Of a stretch of DNA of 64,000 nt, positions 37,776-52,469 are shown piece after piece. The stretch comes from Numida meleagris (Eukaryota > Chordata > Aves > Galliformes > Numididae), in the NCBI RefSeq assembly GCF_002078875.1, contig NC_034409.1, positions 11,875,399 through 11,939,398 of the forward strand. The letters are read 5' to 3'. The position numbers were made by a program, and so were the translations under genes. Every line of letters begins with the position of its first letter. The stretch's first letter is position 1. The notes beneath the pieces are model-generated. The model made no database searches. It saw only the letters and a program-made list of their open reading frames with translations, and was not told the DNA's origin.

Positions 37776-38370
37776 GAAGATGTTAAGCAGTACCAATCCC
37801 AATACCACTAGTCCTTGAATATCACTTATCACCAGTCTCCAGCTGGACATTAAGTTACAGACTGCAACTCTTGGAGTGTGGCCATTCAGCCAATTCCTTA
37901 TCTTACAAGTGGTCAGTCCATCAAATCTATGTCCTCCATTTTAGAAAAAAGAATGCGATGCAGGACAGTGCTTTGTACAAGTCCAGGCAGATTACTTCAG
38001 TTGCTCTTCCATTATCCACCAGTGTTGTAATCCTAAGTTTGTCAGGCATGATTTGCCCTTCATGAAGCCATGTTTGCTGTCAGCAATTGCCTCTTTGTTG
38101 TCCTTGTGTCTTAGATCTGCTCCATGATCTTGCTGGGCACAGAGGTGAGACTGACAGGACTGTAGTTTCCCAGGTCTTTTTTTTTTACATTTTAAAAATG
38201 AGAGATACATTTCCTCTTTTTCAGTCAGTGGCAGTCTCTAGATTGTCATGATTTCTCAAGTGTGATGGATGGTGGTTTAGCAATTTCATCTACCAGTACC
38301 CTCAGGACCCTCAGATTCATCTCATCACATCCTATGGACTTGGGCACCTTCATGTTCAACAAATGGCCAA
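37776..38370 (-). mobile_element. Old CR1 LINE fragment (reverse transcriptase region)
   Basis: Read on +, GAAGATGTTAAGCAGTACCA, TCTCCAGCTGGACATTAAG, GGCCATTCAGCCAATTCC, CAGGCATGATTTGCCCTTCA, GAGGTGAGACTGACAGGACTGT and CCAGTACCCTCAGGACCCTC follow the antisense CR1 ORF2 pattern. It has no 3' UTR and is much more diverged than the copies around it. Confidence 0.8.
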
Positions 38371-38454
38371 AATATTGTGTAAGAGCTGTGTAGAGAATAT
38401 ATCATCTCATCCAGTAAAATTTTTGGCTGCTGATATTTGAAATACTACAGAGAT

Positions 38455-38527
38455 GGACTTAGAATATTTAATGATAGGAAGTTAAAGGTCCCTTCCAACC
38501 CAAACCATTCCATGATTCTATAATTTT
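38455..38527 (+). mobile_element. CR1 LINE 3' terminus (right part of the compound cluster)
   Basis: GTTAAAGGTCCCTTCCAACC and CATTCCATGATTCTATAATT are the last bases of a sense CR1. Only about 70 bases are present. Confidence 0.85.
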
Positions 38528-39729
38528 TTCCCCAATGTTTCTTGTATTCTACACATGGAATAATTTGCTGGTGCCTATCCTGCCACTTCACAGAATACTC
38601 ACTGAGATACTGTGCTAAATTCTTTTAGAAAACTGGGCCGTGTAATCTGTTTTGTAGTGAGACAGTAGGTTATTTCACTTGATGAAAAGTCAATTGTATT
38701 TTTCAGTGACAAAAATATTTCTGGACACATTAGGATTTGTATTTGTATCAGATGTTATCTGATGATAGATATTTGTGCTCATAGCGTATTACCATAATAT
38801 TTCAAGCTTTATTTGTACATTTAAGGCACTACCAATTTTTAACCAGAACTCCTGTTTTTTATCAAATAAAACATTATGTAGGAGTATATATCAACAGGAG
38901 AAAGAAAAAAAAACCCAGCAAGGTGAATACTTACCCTTTCTGGAATATAAGAAGGATAAGTACGTACAGAAAAAGATAAAATGCCGCTGTAGTGCTGCAT
39001 TCCAGATAAACAGCAGCTAGAACATCCATTGTGTAAAACTAAATGTTATTAAATGACATTAGGCAATTCTTCCTTAATTCCTTGGGCTTTATTCACAAGA
39101 TGCTTTTTTCTTTATTACTAAAACAAACTCTTAAAAATAATGATCCAAGAATTAATAAGTCATGAGATTGACTTTAACATAATTATATTTTTAACTGTTA
39201 AATAAACATCACGTTCCTCTTTTTCCATTCTGTTTTGATAGCTATCTCTGAGAGAGGCTGAAAACATTTCTTGTAATCCTCAAGGTTTAATTTTCACATT
39301 TTTTTCTGTCAGCTTGTTAATATATATCAAAAGCTAAAAATCGTCAGACCTGTAGAAAATAAGATCCTGAGAAAGAACACATATTTCAGATGTCATGTAA
39401 AAATGCTAGGACACAGCGGTGTCACTATGTCTATCAGACCAATGGGCTGGTCATTATTATGTACAGTGTACCTGTGCACCAAGCTTTTTTTTGTTCTACT
39501 GTGGTCATATGTGTTATCTGATTTTATATCTTGACGTTGGTTTAATCTGTACAGCAGTATTCCCACAGTAGAAATGTGGTCAAGACTTGTGTAGAAAACA
39601 ACTCGCAGTCCTCTCAATGATACTTAAAACAGATGAAGTTTCACTTTTACTTTATAGAGATGAATTATCAGCAATTACATCTTCCTTTTCTCAGTGGATG
39701 CAGAGACCATATATCCTCTTTACAGAAAA

Positions 39730-40150
39730 TCTATAGATTTGAAAATACCTTCCAGATCCACCAGTTTTTCTCTCCAAGATAAAAACATTTCTGAATCTTT
39801 CCATATTTCCGATCATTTTTGTTCCTCTCCTCAGAACTGTTCTGTATCTTCCTTGACATTAAATTCTTGACAATGGGCTCTGTGCTTCTGCTGAAAACCT
39901 ACTGTCGCTGAAGATGGAAGGATCTATATTGCATATGCTCACTCTTCCATTATTATCTTCTATTATGATGCTTGTTTTTCTTTTGGAATAGTATTATTAT
40001 TGACTGAGTGCAATGCTTAGACATCCCTCACACATCCCTATACCTCCGCTGTATTTTTGTTAGGAATCTTTTTCTAGACATTTGCTCCCCATCTTCACTT
40101 TTATGGCTGATTGTGGCATTTTGCAGCAGACTCTGGAAAGCCAAAGTGGA
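39730..40150 (-). mobile_element. Possible ancient CR1-like relic
   Basis: Read on +, CTGAATCTTTCCATATTTCC, TTTTTGTTCCTCTCCTCAG and ATTGACTGAGTGCAATGCTT loosely follow the antisense CR1 ORF2-end pattern. The match is weak and only a profile search would settle it. Confidence 0.35.
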
Positions 40151-42458
40151 AATTTGTGAGTGGCAGATAAGCAAGAGGTGAGTGCATCTCCCCTAGGATC
40201 CTACTGCTCTGTTGTGGGATTCAGCTAAGCAAAACTTGCATTTGTGCCTCTTGCTAATTCATTTGTTCCCACAGACAGATTCACATTTCCCAACTACTAG
40301 TAACAAGTAGTTCAAATACAAGCATTTAGCAGCATGAGCTGCATATAGCTGTAGAGATATAGACCATCACTCTGATTGAGACATGATCTAATATTCCACG
40401 CTTCTCTAAAAGGCAGTATATGTAAGTGTCAAGTCTTTTTTTTTTTTTTAAATGAAAGCTATGTCTACCATTTCTCTGTAAGGAGCAACACCTGGTACTC
40501 TGTCAAAAAAAAAAAAGAAAGAGTTTGGCACGGTTCCTTCGTGATAAATGTTGACAATTATTCACCACCTTTGAAAAGCTTATGTGTAGGTGGTTTGACT
40601 GCTGGTCCCAATGTCCTTCAAGGAATTAAAAATAAACATGAAGTTACAGTTTCATTGGACTTGATTCTCCTTTTTTACAAAATGACCTAATTGAGAAAAT
40701 TGTTTTGGAGGGAGATTAGGTGCTCAGAAATTAAAAATATAAAACTATCTAAAAACCTAAATTGTAGGTACTTTGTTGAAACCAAGACTGTCTGTCCTTC
40801 TGAAGTTTCTTGTCTCTGTAGAATCTCAAAAGGTGTATTTGCTACTAGCCATGAGTCTGTTTCATTGGTTCATGAAGTAGCCTAGGTTTCATTTCATCAG
40901 CCTCTGCCAATTGCAAATGGCTGCTTCATCTAAATTATACCTGACCCGTTCTCTGCCCATTCTAATCTGAGTTCTTTAGCCCTACTGCTGACGTTAATTA
41001 TGTTAGTCATTTAATCATAGGTAATCTTTTTGCACTAGTGACTGAGGCAAAATGAGTGCTAACTGCCTTGTGGTTTTATATTTGTCATATATTATTAGCT
41101 TTCCTTCCCACGTAGTGGAATGAATCTGCTTTTAGTCTTCTTATTATTAACGCACTTACAGAAAGTTTTCTTGTTACTTTTCATGTCCCTGGCCGTATCC
41201 CATTTTCTAGGCTGCCTACTCTGTTTTACCGTTACTTGCCTGTATTTTTTTCCAGTGTTCATGCTTAACAATTTAATTTACTTTTTAGCCTTTTGTACAG
41301 TTCTGTGGTAGTGAGCAATTGGTGAGCATTGTTCATCTCCTTTGTCTCAACCCTAGAGTTTTTTCATTGTATTTTCCTTGCTTTATCTTGCTGAGGAGGT
41401 GAAGTGAGAGAGTGCCTCTGTGGTCACCTGTCAGCCAGCCCACTCATCTCAATATGTAGGGTCATTTCAGCCAACTGAATCCCATCACAGTCAGTGGAGA
41501 TTCAGCCAATACATTCAAATTGTGAACTTATTTTAGTTGTAGTTCATTTGGTCAAATACGGGGGTCTTTCTGCTTCAGTGTGATCCAGCTCCACTTCGGT
41601 GCAGCAGAAAACAAGGATCCAGAGTCCAAGGATGAGAGCTTCTCTTGTCCATTGACACAACAGGTTCCTGTCCCATTTTTAGAGGAAATAATAGGTAGAT
41701 AGACCAAAAGATACAAACTCATGCCTAATAGGCCAGTCAGCCAGGTATATTCATCCCCAAGGATGAAGGAATCTCTTTAGTAACACAAGTTCTCTCAAGC
41801 ATCCTTTCTTGGAGCTAGTAGTAGTCAGGAAAATAAAGTCATATCAGTAAACAGTAAAAGACCAAGCACCGAAAAAAGGTTAGGAAAGGAAGGCTTCTTC
41901 CTTAATATGTTCTGGGTCAACATGACACAGAATTACATTGGGTATAAGAGGCATTTGTTATTGTGGAAAATGAAGCCTCCCATAGATTATACTGGGATTG
42001 AAATCACAACCACTTTATATATGTCTTAGATATAGCTGTGAATTCATGAATGTCATATTGTTTTATTTACCTACGGATATGAGTGTGTTTATTTTTTAAT
42101 TGAAAAGGATCTGTTTTCTGCAGCAAAACAGGGTATTTACTTTATGGATGTGTATCTTGAAAAGTTATGAGACACAAGACAGTAGCGCTGCTGGATATGA
42201 GGCTGCCTTTTGCTCAGTGTTAACTGCTGAAGGAAGGACTCCTGGGACAAAACAAGCCAGAACTCTTTGGCTCATTTCTTAGCTCTTTATTAGTTCCTTG
42301 TTTCAGTTTGTTTTTATTGCTTTACTTTCTTTTAATATGTTCCAGATAAAATGTATCATCAGAGGAACTGTTGTGTAAATCCAACAGATTTTTTCTTTTT
42401 TTTAAAGTCTTCCAGTTTGTAGAATGTTTTTTGAAGGCTTACACCCAGTATATCGTTC

Positions 42459-42720
<262 letters not shown>

Positions 42721-45700
42721 TGAGTGTTATTTCTTCTCTTTCTAGTAGATATATTGTGTTTAACTGGGTGGTGAGATGATCTGTATGGTTGAGTGGAGCA
42801 TTGCTCTACTCTAAAACTCCATTGCTGTTCTGGCTGTCAAGGCTCCCAAAGGTGACAATTCCTACATTACCGATTTACATTGCAGTATACTGTTGGGTTT
42901 TTTTTAATAGGTTACTGGACATCAGCATTTTGATAACAGCAAGTAGAGCCATTCTGTCTTCTGTTCAGAGCAAAGCTTTTCTGCTGTGCTGAGTTGTGCG
43001 GTCCCTGGAGTCTTCCTTCTGTGGACAGAGGGGGATAGGGTTGAGTTTTGCCAATTAAGGAAAGAAAGATAGGAAAGCTAAAATCTACCTAGTGAGTAGT
43101 AGATGGAGGCCATGATATATTTAGAAATAATAAAAGGGATAAATGGACAATGAGGAGGATTAATGTAGAACATGTAGAAACTTTTTTCCTGGTATGGTAT
43201 ATGTACCTATTGCTACTGCTGTTAATTAGCCAACTCATTGAATGAATGGATATGAAAGTTCCTTTTTCGCTAAGTGCAGTCATTAATACACATTATCAGA
43301 ATAAAAATAGAGCAAATGATTGAGTTCATATTATCTCATGTTTCACAAAAAAGTGAAAGGAAAAGCCAATGCAGTCATCAGCACAACACTACTTAAAGAG
43401 GAAGCAGTACCATTTATGTTTGCTTTAAGGAACTGCCTCAAACAATTTGGAGTGTTAGCCATTATTCTGATTACTAGTAGGTAAAAATAACATTTGGCTA
43501 TGTCACTTCTATTTTAAGTCCCTTATTTCATGTAAGATTTTATGACAATCACATGAAGCGTAAACAGATGATAAGAATAAAGTTTGTGTACATTATTTTT
43601 TCATAAACACTGACATGACCAACTATAGCTTCTGGCAAATGTAAGGCTGAAAAGAGCAGTAACTGTTAAAACATAAGTGTCTTTGCTGAAAAGGGCAAAA
43701 ATGTGCTTATTCTAGAAAAAGAATAAATATAGAAACTTTGCCCAAGCAGAGGAGAACTAGGATGACTTCAGGGTAAGCTTAAACCTTTGTTTCTTTCTTA
43801 CCTCGCTATCATATAGAATTTTTCTGCATATATTGAATGCTCTGACAGAGAGCAGTGAGCAGACTGAATTATATGGTACCTTTGTTTTACTTGATGTAAC
43901 AAAAACCTGTTATGTTTGAGTGCTGAGGTGCAATCACTAACACACCCAGCTGTGAAAGTGACAAATACTGAAGTATACAGAATACAGTTTAATAGAAAAT
44001 AAATAAGTAGTTTTAAAAAATGCAGTGAATGAAAATAACTCAGCCACTCCAGCCGTTCCACTCCTCATATTCCTTTGATGTTACAGGTTACGTCCTTTTC
44101 TGGAAAAGCTCTGGTTTACACTACCATTCTGACAATGCACATCATTCACTTCCACTAAATGAACGTTATGTAAAGTAGAGAAATCAATCAGAGGTACAAG
44201 CTGGATAGAAAGACTGTTATAAGGGCTCTTTACTGTTGGAATTATATTCTTGAATCATGTAATTGCAAAAAAAAATGCGTTATTTCATGCCTGTAAAACT
44301 ACCAAATTGTGTACTAGAATCCCAGTAAAGTAACAATTATTTGATCATCTGGGTTTTCACATCGCACAGTCTTCACAGGGTTAAGTTGGAATGCAATGCT
44401 GTGGGGATGCTGTTAAATTGCCTCTTTGTTTAGAAGTCACTTTGGTTAATGGCATAAAGAGACTCCATTTGCTTTCTCAAAAAAACAGAAAGATAAAAAG
44501 ACAACAAAAACCTATTTGTCTAACATCTCCCTGAACAGTAGTAAAGATTATTAAATAATAGATGAAAAACAAACATTTTTAAAGTGTACATCATGATGGG
44601 TGAAAAAAAGTCATACTAGGCAGCATTTTTTATTACTTTATTTGAGACTCTTGTGAATTGTGGCTTTGAACCCCAAGGACTTCAAGCCGTAAGCTATCTC
44701 AAGTTCCAGATTGTCACAGGTATACCCAAAGGTCTTAGATTGAATGACAGCAATTTCATTCATTCGCTTCAAACTAATATCTAAAATTTGCATCTGATTT
44801 CATTTATCAGCACTCCCATCAGAAGTAACGTGGCAGATTTATTGTGAGAGGGAGTGTCTTCAGAAGAAGAAAGATAACTGTAGGCAGTATTATTTATTTG
44901 TTAATCATTAATGGCCCAGTTAGCATTCTGTAAAGCACGCTGAAAGGAATTTCCTCTGCCTCAAGCTCTAAGAAGAAAAAAAATCAGACACCAGATTAAC
45001 TGGATAATTCAGAGGATGTTATATTTTAGAGTATGACTCAGTTTGTTTCTTCGTTTCTTTCCCTTTTGTTGACATAGGTGCATGACCCTATGTTTACCTA
45101 TATTAGCATTCACAGACAGAACAGGAAGAGCATCCCTGCCCACTGCATAATACTTACCACTGTTTTTCAGGAAGAGCTACTTAAGTACGTTGCTTGGGTT
45201 GCTTCCAGCCTCCCTTACATATGGATTCAGATTTTTAAATACAGGCACATACTACACAAATAGGAGTTCATCTCCAACGTTTACTTTCATTTAGAACATA
45301 TGCTAATGAGGACATGCAATAATTAAAACACTGTATATAAATTAGAATATCACCCCAAAAAAATCCAGTTCTAATCCTTCTTCCCTACTTTAAATAGGGA
45401 TGACAAGTGTGACTTATTTTGGTACAGTTTAAATTGTAGCTGTCACTGATTTTTAGCTTTTCCCTCTCCCAGGGTTAACGAAAGGCTGAAATTCCCCATA
45501 GCCTTCAGACTTCACCTTGCCAACTGCTCTGAAACCACGTACTAGAGAGAGGAGCCTTGTATTGTCCTTGCAAAGTCAGCAGACATTGGCTCTGATGGAT
45601 CTCGGGCATTCGATGTTTGCTGTGTTGTCCTGGTGCAGTGTTGAAGGGAATGCAAAAGAACCAAGTATCTCGGTGCATCTACTATAATGAGCAGTCAGCC

Positions 45701-48700
45701 TTAAATCCAGCACTCACTCAACTCTCATCACTTCCACCATTACATCATAGGCCATCCTGTAGAGATGGTCTGCCATGGTTTTTATGATACTTATTTCTAA
45801 AAGGTAGAATTGATTTTGCCTCTCTCTGCAGCCCTCTCCACCTAGGGAGCAGAGCACTCTGGAAGGGGTCCAGGGAGAGCAAGATATTAAACCAGGAAGA
45901 GCTACCAGTCGTCAAGCTGAGCTACAACTAACCCTTAATGAATAGTCTCAAGGACATTGCATAACCCATATCAAAATCAATTTAACTTACACTGTTCAAA
46001 GCACTTATTTACTAATACAACATTACTGGTGGTTTTGTTAGTGGAGAAAAGTCTAGCATAAACTTAAACCTCTGTAATACATCTATAAAGGCTCATCTTT
46101 GAACTGTGGTGATCATTTTTAGGAGAATTTGGACATGTGAGGTTTAACAAAACACTTTGCAGTGCATCTCACAGATATCAAGTCTCTTCCTCCATTAACA
46201 CCTACTTCCCTGATTTTACAATCAGCATTGCTTTTTGGACCTGTTGCAGTATCTTTTTTAGTTAGAGGTACTTTTCATGAGAGCACCATAAAAGACTACA
46301 AAACAGCTATAAAATAGATCTCTGCCAAGGACTCTCCTCTTCACAGTAAAAAACAGCCATTAAGGTTTTGAATATAGCTGGTGCTATTTCAGGTGTTACC
46401 TGAAGAGATGTACAGCTACAGACTGGAAAAGTAAAAACCTGACCCAGTTTGTTTCTAAGAATATTGCAGCTGACTTCAATGGGATCAGTATTTCTAATTT
46501 TTAAGGTAAGAAAGTCCTTTGATGGCAGAAATAGCATGTTTACCCTAGCATCCTGTGTACCTGAAGAAGCATGGTATACTTAGCTATTCCTGCTGGCTCA
46601 TCAGTTCACCATCAAAAAGCAAAGTATATTAATTAAGCATAGCTGCATCATTACATTTGATCACCTTTATTTTTCATACAATAATATGCTAAAAGTACTG
46701 ATGTGGAAGTACACCCTTCTTTCCGCTCCAGATTACTTCCATATCCTGCAGCAACTATCCAGTCTCTTAGGAGCTAGCTTGGGTCTTTTGCAACTGTGTT
46801 ACATCATCAGCATATCAGTGTGTAATACTGAAATTCTCCATGCCTTAGTTTTGTGGTTATTTCTGCTACTACAATTAATGGGCAATTAAGATGACCTTCC
46901 AAGGACTTTTTTCACATGCTGTTTTAATGTGCACTTCTGACAGGATTCCTCTTCTTCAAGAAAAAAGTATCAGTATGACCTTATCATCTAGATGATTCTT
47001 AATCATCATCTTTCTGTGAATTTGATCACAGACGTCCATGATTCCATCTCTGCATGTTGTGTTGAATCTGTCTGTTTCAGTTGGGCATAACAACCCAATC
47101 ACATCTCCCAGTCTTTGTCTTTCAGCATGACACAGTGGGACAGGCACCAGGAAAGATCACTTGCAGTTTCTTTCTCCTGCAACCAGTTGCTTGCCTTATG
47201 ACAAACTACTCTGGAATGAGGGACTTGGAAAAAACTTTGCAAATTCTGATTTTTTTAATTCTCTTATATTTTGTTGTTCTGAAGACATTCTTAATATGTA
47301 CCAGTGCTGAATCTTCCCTAACCCTCAGCTGCTTTTTAATCTATGCTGACATCCAGGCCAAACTGCCAGCTCAGCTCCTGTTGTCTTTCCTCACTCTCTG
47401 ATTTCTTGTCTTTTCCCCAAATGTCTCTGCTGCTCTGCAGAGCTCCTCTTTCAACACCTTTCCTCTGACATCTGTAGTGGTATTACATTCTTTCACCTTC
47501 TTTCAGTTTAATGAACTAGAGGACTCCATTCACCTGGTTTGCTGTTCAGCATTAGGAATCTAGTATAAACCACTTGCCAAGACTCTTTCGGTGGTCGCTG
47601 ATGAGAGGTAATTACCTCCAGAGGCTGATTCATCCTACGAAGGGTGAAATCTGTTTGTCCAAATGTAGGTGCTTTTACTAGTAAAAATCCCCTAGGATAT
47701 TCAAGGGTACATCTGCAGAAGCATGTTGATTTTTGTCAGGAGTACACTTTTGAAGGAAATGTGGTCGTCTCCACTCACTGTGATTTGGTTCACATGTCGA
47801 AGTATGTGAACTGGAATATTTTCAGATGAAACTAAAAATAAAGTTATCTCTAGGAGTACAAAAAATTGACTCCAAACCCTGATAGGGATTCAGTCCACGG
47901 CACCAGATTAGAGTTAAAACCCGTTTGGATTCCTCCTGATCTAAATCACATCTGCATCTACTTTAGCAATATCAGCAGACTGCAGAGTGAAACACTTGGT
48001 GCTGATGGCCTGGCATCTACATCCACTGTCTCTTTCCAGATGCCCTGCACTACACTCCTGTGAATGGCTGAAGTGTACTAGGTGAGCTCTTGCTGCGTGT
48101 CATCTGGTTTAGATTCAAATGAAAGTTTACAGCTGGAAGGATGCTCAGTGGGTAAATTAAGATATTCACTTGAATCCTGATGTGAGTCAAATCACTACTG
48201 TAAAAGTATCGTAATAGCCCAAGTTATATACATGGACCTGGCAGATAAGATACAAACCCAATGCCCTTACAGAATGGCAGCTGAAGACCACTTGAAAGAC
48301 ACCATGGAGACTAACATGGTATTAAGAGCATATGTTTAGGTCCCTAATCCCACCCTAAAACAAGTAAGATAAATTATTCTGTATAGGTGACTCTCCTTTG
48401 AGTAGAGAAGAATCCTACAAAGTTAGCTGTGTAATTTCTAGATGGCAGTCACATGAAATGAAGTCCATTCTTTGTCGCAATTTAGCTGAGTCAGAGTGCC
48501 TTAACAGCAAAAATGACCATAGGAGACTTTAGGCATTTATGTATTCCTTCAGAAATCTTACATATGGATCTTCTGCTCCTACAAATGCCTAGAGGCACCA
48601 CCACTGTATTTGATACAAGTACATAAGTGCTTACCACTGCCCAAGGCCATCTGGGATGCACAGAATGGGGATCCTCAGCACTGTATCTCTAAAGGACCTC

Positions 48701-50974
48701 ATATTCCAGACACACGTAACACAAACCAACAGTGTGAAGTGCAACACAAAGTGCAGTCATAACTGCTCTGATTCACATCATAGCCAGAAGTGGAGTCCCC
48801 TCTGCATCTCTCCCTGCATGTGTGCAGGAAGTTTGGGAAGTAGCCCACAAAGGGTAAATTGCAAAATTGTGATGTTACAGCTCTTTTTTTGTTTTGTCAC
48901 TGTCCCCCTACGTGTAAATTGCTTGAAAATCAGTTTATCTAGAGCTCTGCAGATAGTTGGATCTTCGGTATACAAACAGGGGAAAGGATGAAGCATTTTA
49001 ATATGAAAGTCAGGTGGCCTGTAGTGCACTTGGTTTTTCTCTGTCTCATATACTCTCCTTTGCTCAAGCTGTTCTATTGAGGACCATCTTGAATGTTATG
49101 CATTTACAATAAAAACCCAAACAAACCCATATGTGCTGTCCCCGAATACACTGAAGCAGCACATTGGTAAATACCCATTTTGAAATGCCTTTCACAATAA
49201 CGTGCAAATTACATACCTTGCAAGAGTCACAATTTAGAATAGGTTTGCAGTGTTTTCAAAAGACATTAAAGCTATTACTGTCAGTAAGTGCTTTCTGCAT
49301 TCCCTTCAGAAACGTTTCAAGAGATTTTCTGAGGGCTTTGTTACTACAAGAAACTTCATCTGTCAAAGTGCTTTAAACTGGCAGATTGCTAACACCAATC
49401 TATCGTATTAAAAATCTTAAGTAAAATAATATACCGCATGACAAATAATAATAAATTAGTACATTGTTAAGCAAGAAAAGCCACACTCCAAGTGTCTGGT
49501 TTTTTAATTCCTGAAAGTATGGACAAATATCCATTGAAATTCTAGAGAGTCTTTGGTGCTGGTACCAAGCTCCAGTAATAAGGGGAAAATGGGTTATAAA
49601 CAGGCTGCAAAGTATTGAAAGCAGAGCTACAAAGAGAAGAATGGGAGGTTGAGTCAGAGTTTCTGGGAAGTATTCTGAGCTTCTTTCACTCTATTTAAAC
49701 CAGCTGAAAAATGTTTTGATTTTTTTTTTCCATGAAAGTTTAGAGTTTTGTGTCTAATTGATATAGTAGGACACTGACTGCAATAAGGTATTTTGGCCAA
49801 GTGTAAGTGCTCGGTAAAGCGGATTTAAGTTAACTTTCAATAATTAGTGTATTGACTTTTGGCTACAATAGTAATCGTTTCTGGTGGGGTTTATTTTGGC
49901 ATTATTTTTCAACACTGCAATAAACCTTGGGTATTAAATTGTTTATATTTTGCCCAGCAGTTAATAAATCAGAATGAATTTTAAAATGTTCTGCTATTCT
50001 CATGCTCCATCTCTATAAGGCAGAACCAAAGAGATTTTTCATTCACTGCTTTCGAGGTTTCCAGAATTAGGAATTTGCTGCTTATTTCAAGACATTCTGA
50101 GGCATACCTGATTGGTTTGCCAGCAACCATGTATTAGTTCAGTCATCCTAGCTATTAATCAAGATCGTGGAAACTGTGTAAGTATAGCCTTTATAAATCT
50201 GCCCTTTAATTGTGAGATATGGTTATTGCTGAGTAATGAAACAGTGGCCAGCGGAAAACGCTGGTGAAGCCACAGCTGTATTTCTCACAGGATGCTTTTG
50301 TTGCGTCACTTCATGCTCATTCAGCCAGTGACAACCACTCTGACTGTGCATTTGTTCCACAACCGCCTCTGTTATTCATCCACAACTCATTCATAACTAA
50401 TCTGCAAATCCTCATTCCCCTCCCCTTCTGGTCTGTCTATAGGACTTCTCCAGGTGCACACATGATTAGACCTAGTGGTGAAGCAGGACAGCTTATCCCA
50501 TGTGCATTTTACAGGATTCTTACTGCTCAAGAAACATTAAAATGTTCACAGCTTTTGCAGCAGATGTGTGTTAGAGTTACTTTTGTCATTGGTATTAATT
50601 TGACCATTTTACTGTTCCTTCTGTCTTCTTACCATTGTTAAAACTTTCCTACCATGGCTTCTTTTAAATTAGATTAAAAACTCTTTTGGAGCTAAATATT
50701 GTCTCCTTATAGCTTCTAAAGATTCTAATCCATTGCAGAGCTGAAGAGGGAACAGGCAGAGCACTGGGACTCAAGGGAGGTGACATCTTCCCTGAGATGT
50801 TCCTGCAGCCTGCCCTGGGACATTTAGCCAGCCAGCACTACCAAACCCTTCTTCTTCCTGTCATTTTCAGTCTATCCTATCTGTGTGAAGTAGAAACTGC
50901 CTGTTTTGCGTCTGTGCTGTTGGCTAAGCCCAGTTTTAGTCCTTTCTGGAAGACACAGAACAGGTTATAATAGA

Positions 50975-51137
50975 GTAGAATCATGGAATCATTTGAATTG
51001 GAAGAGACCTTTAAAGGTCATCTATCTAGTCCAACTCCCCTGCAATGAACAGGGACATCTACAGTTAGGTCAGGTTGCTCAGAGCCTGGTCCAGCCTCAC
51101 CTTGAATGTCTCCAAGGACAGGGCTTCAGGTTGACCT
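50975..51137 (-). mobile_element. CR1 LINE 3' end, about 160 bp
   Basis: GAATCATGGAATCATTTGAA (octamers), GGAAGAGACCTTTAAAGGTC, AGTCCAACTCCCCTGCAATG and CAGGTTGCTCAGAGCCTGGT are standard antisense CR1 3' UTR. Confidence 0.93.
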
Positions 51138-51442
51138 GAACAACAATGTGGTGTATGAAAAGAGCAGCATCTTTCCAAAGCCTGCAATTCAAAAGCCGGC
51201 ACACAGGAGATTGGAAGAGGACCCTGCTATATATACCTCCTCAGTAGGAGAGAAGTAGAGATCTAGAGGAAACCACAGTGCTGTAATGCAGGAGCATTTA
51301 TTTCCTTCTTTTACAGAGAAGCATAGTGCTAGTTGTGTATTTACTCACTGTCGGAGTGTAGGTGAGCTGGGTACCTGATTGCTGAGGTGTTCAAAACAAT
51401 CACTTTTAAGGAGCACATTGATGGTTTTGTTAGAAGATGGAG

Positions 51443-51730
51443 TTCATAGAATCATAGAATAGAATCACTGAATCATTAAGTTTGGAAAAGACCGCTAAGA
51501 TCATCGAATCCAACCATCAACACATCCCTGCCATGCTCACTAAACCATGTGTCCTTTAGTGCCATATCTGCACTTTTCTTGAACACCTCCAAGGACGGTG
51601 ACTCCACCACCTCCCTGGGCAGCCTGTTCCAATAACTCACCACTCTTTCTGAGAAGAAATTTTTCCTAACATCCAATCTGAACCTTTCTGGTGCAACTTA
51701 AGGCCGTTCCCTCTTGTCCTATTGTTAATT
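51443..51730 (-). mobile_element. CR1 LINE 3' end, about 290 bp
   Basis: Octamers CATAGAATCATAGAATAGAA are followed by GGAAAAGACCGCTAAGATCA, ACTCCACCACCTCCCTGGGC and GGCCGTTCCCTCTTGTCCTA. Read on -, 51676-51476 is still open for the ORF2 end ([18 protein letters not shown]). It is the same subtype as the long copy at 3107-4432. Confidence 0.94.
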
Positions 51731-52469
51731 CTGCATCCTTTCAGATAGGGTCAATCTTGAGAAAAGGAAAACAGGTTTTACCATATGCTGGAGCACCTGT
51801 CTGGAAGTACTTCAAGTCCCTTTGCAAGTGATTCCATAAGTTTCAGTATGAATGATAGAGCAGGTGCGGAGCAAGGGAGCAGGCACAGAGATGGGTAAGG
51901 AGCAGAGGGGTGGTTTTCAAAAGGTACTTTGCTCCTTCTACTTGCTATAGATAAAAGTTCTTGTGGATAATTTTTACTTTTGCTGAATGAGATGGAAAGT
52001 AGAAGAGGAGATTGAGTGCTGGAAGGCCTCATCTAGATGAGGTACCATCTTCATTCTCTGAAATGCTGCTGCAGACTGAAGGATCATTCTCCTGGTGGAA
52101 AAACTGTTGACTTTTTTTCATTTAGTTTTGGTTTTGCATGGAATGGCCACAGTGGACAAAACTGGAAGGCAGTAGTCCTCCTGGCTTTATGAAAGCCACA
52201 TTTATTCTGAAGGGAAGCGTAACTATTTGTTTGTTGTTGCTTTTGGTTTCATCAAAACCCTCAAAGGATGTAATTCAAGTAATTCATGCGTTTAAACAGT
52301 AATGCTGAATTGGGCTTATTTTCAGTTTGGCACCTGTCTTTGCAGAAGCCTGGAAACTCATTTCAGGGCTATTCTAGAAGTGTCACAGGGATATTTTCAG
52401 GGCTGGTGAAATGGTCTGTTCTGCTCTCATGCAGTCTTATGAGGCAAACACCAGCCAGCCAGCTTACAA

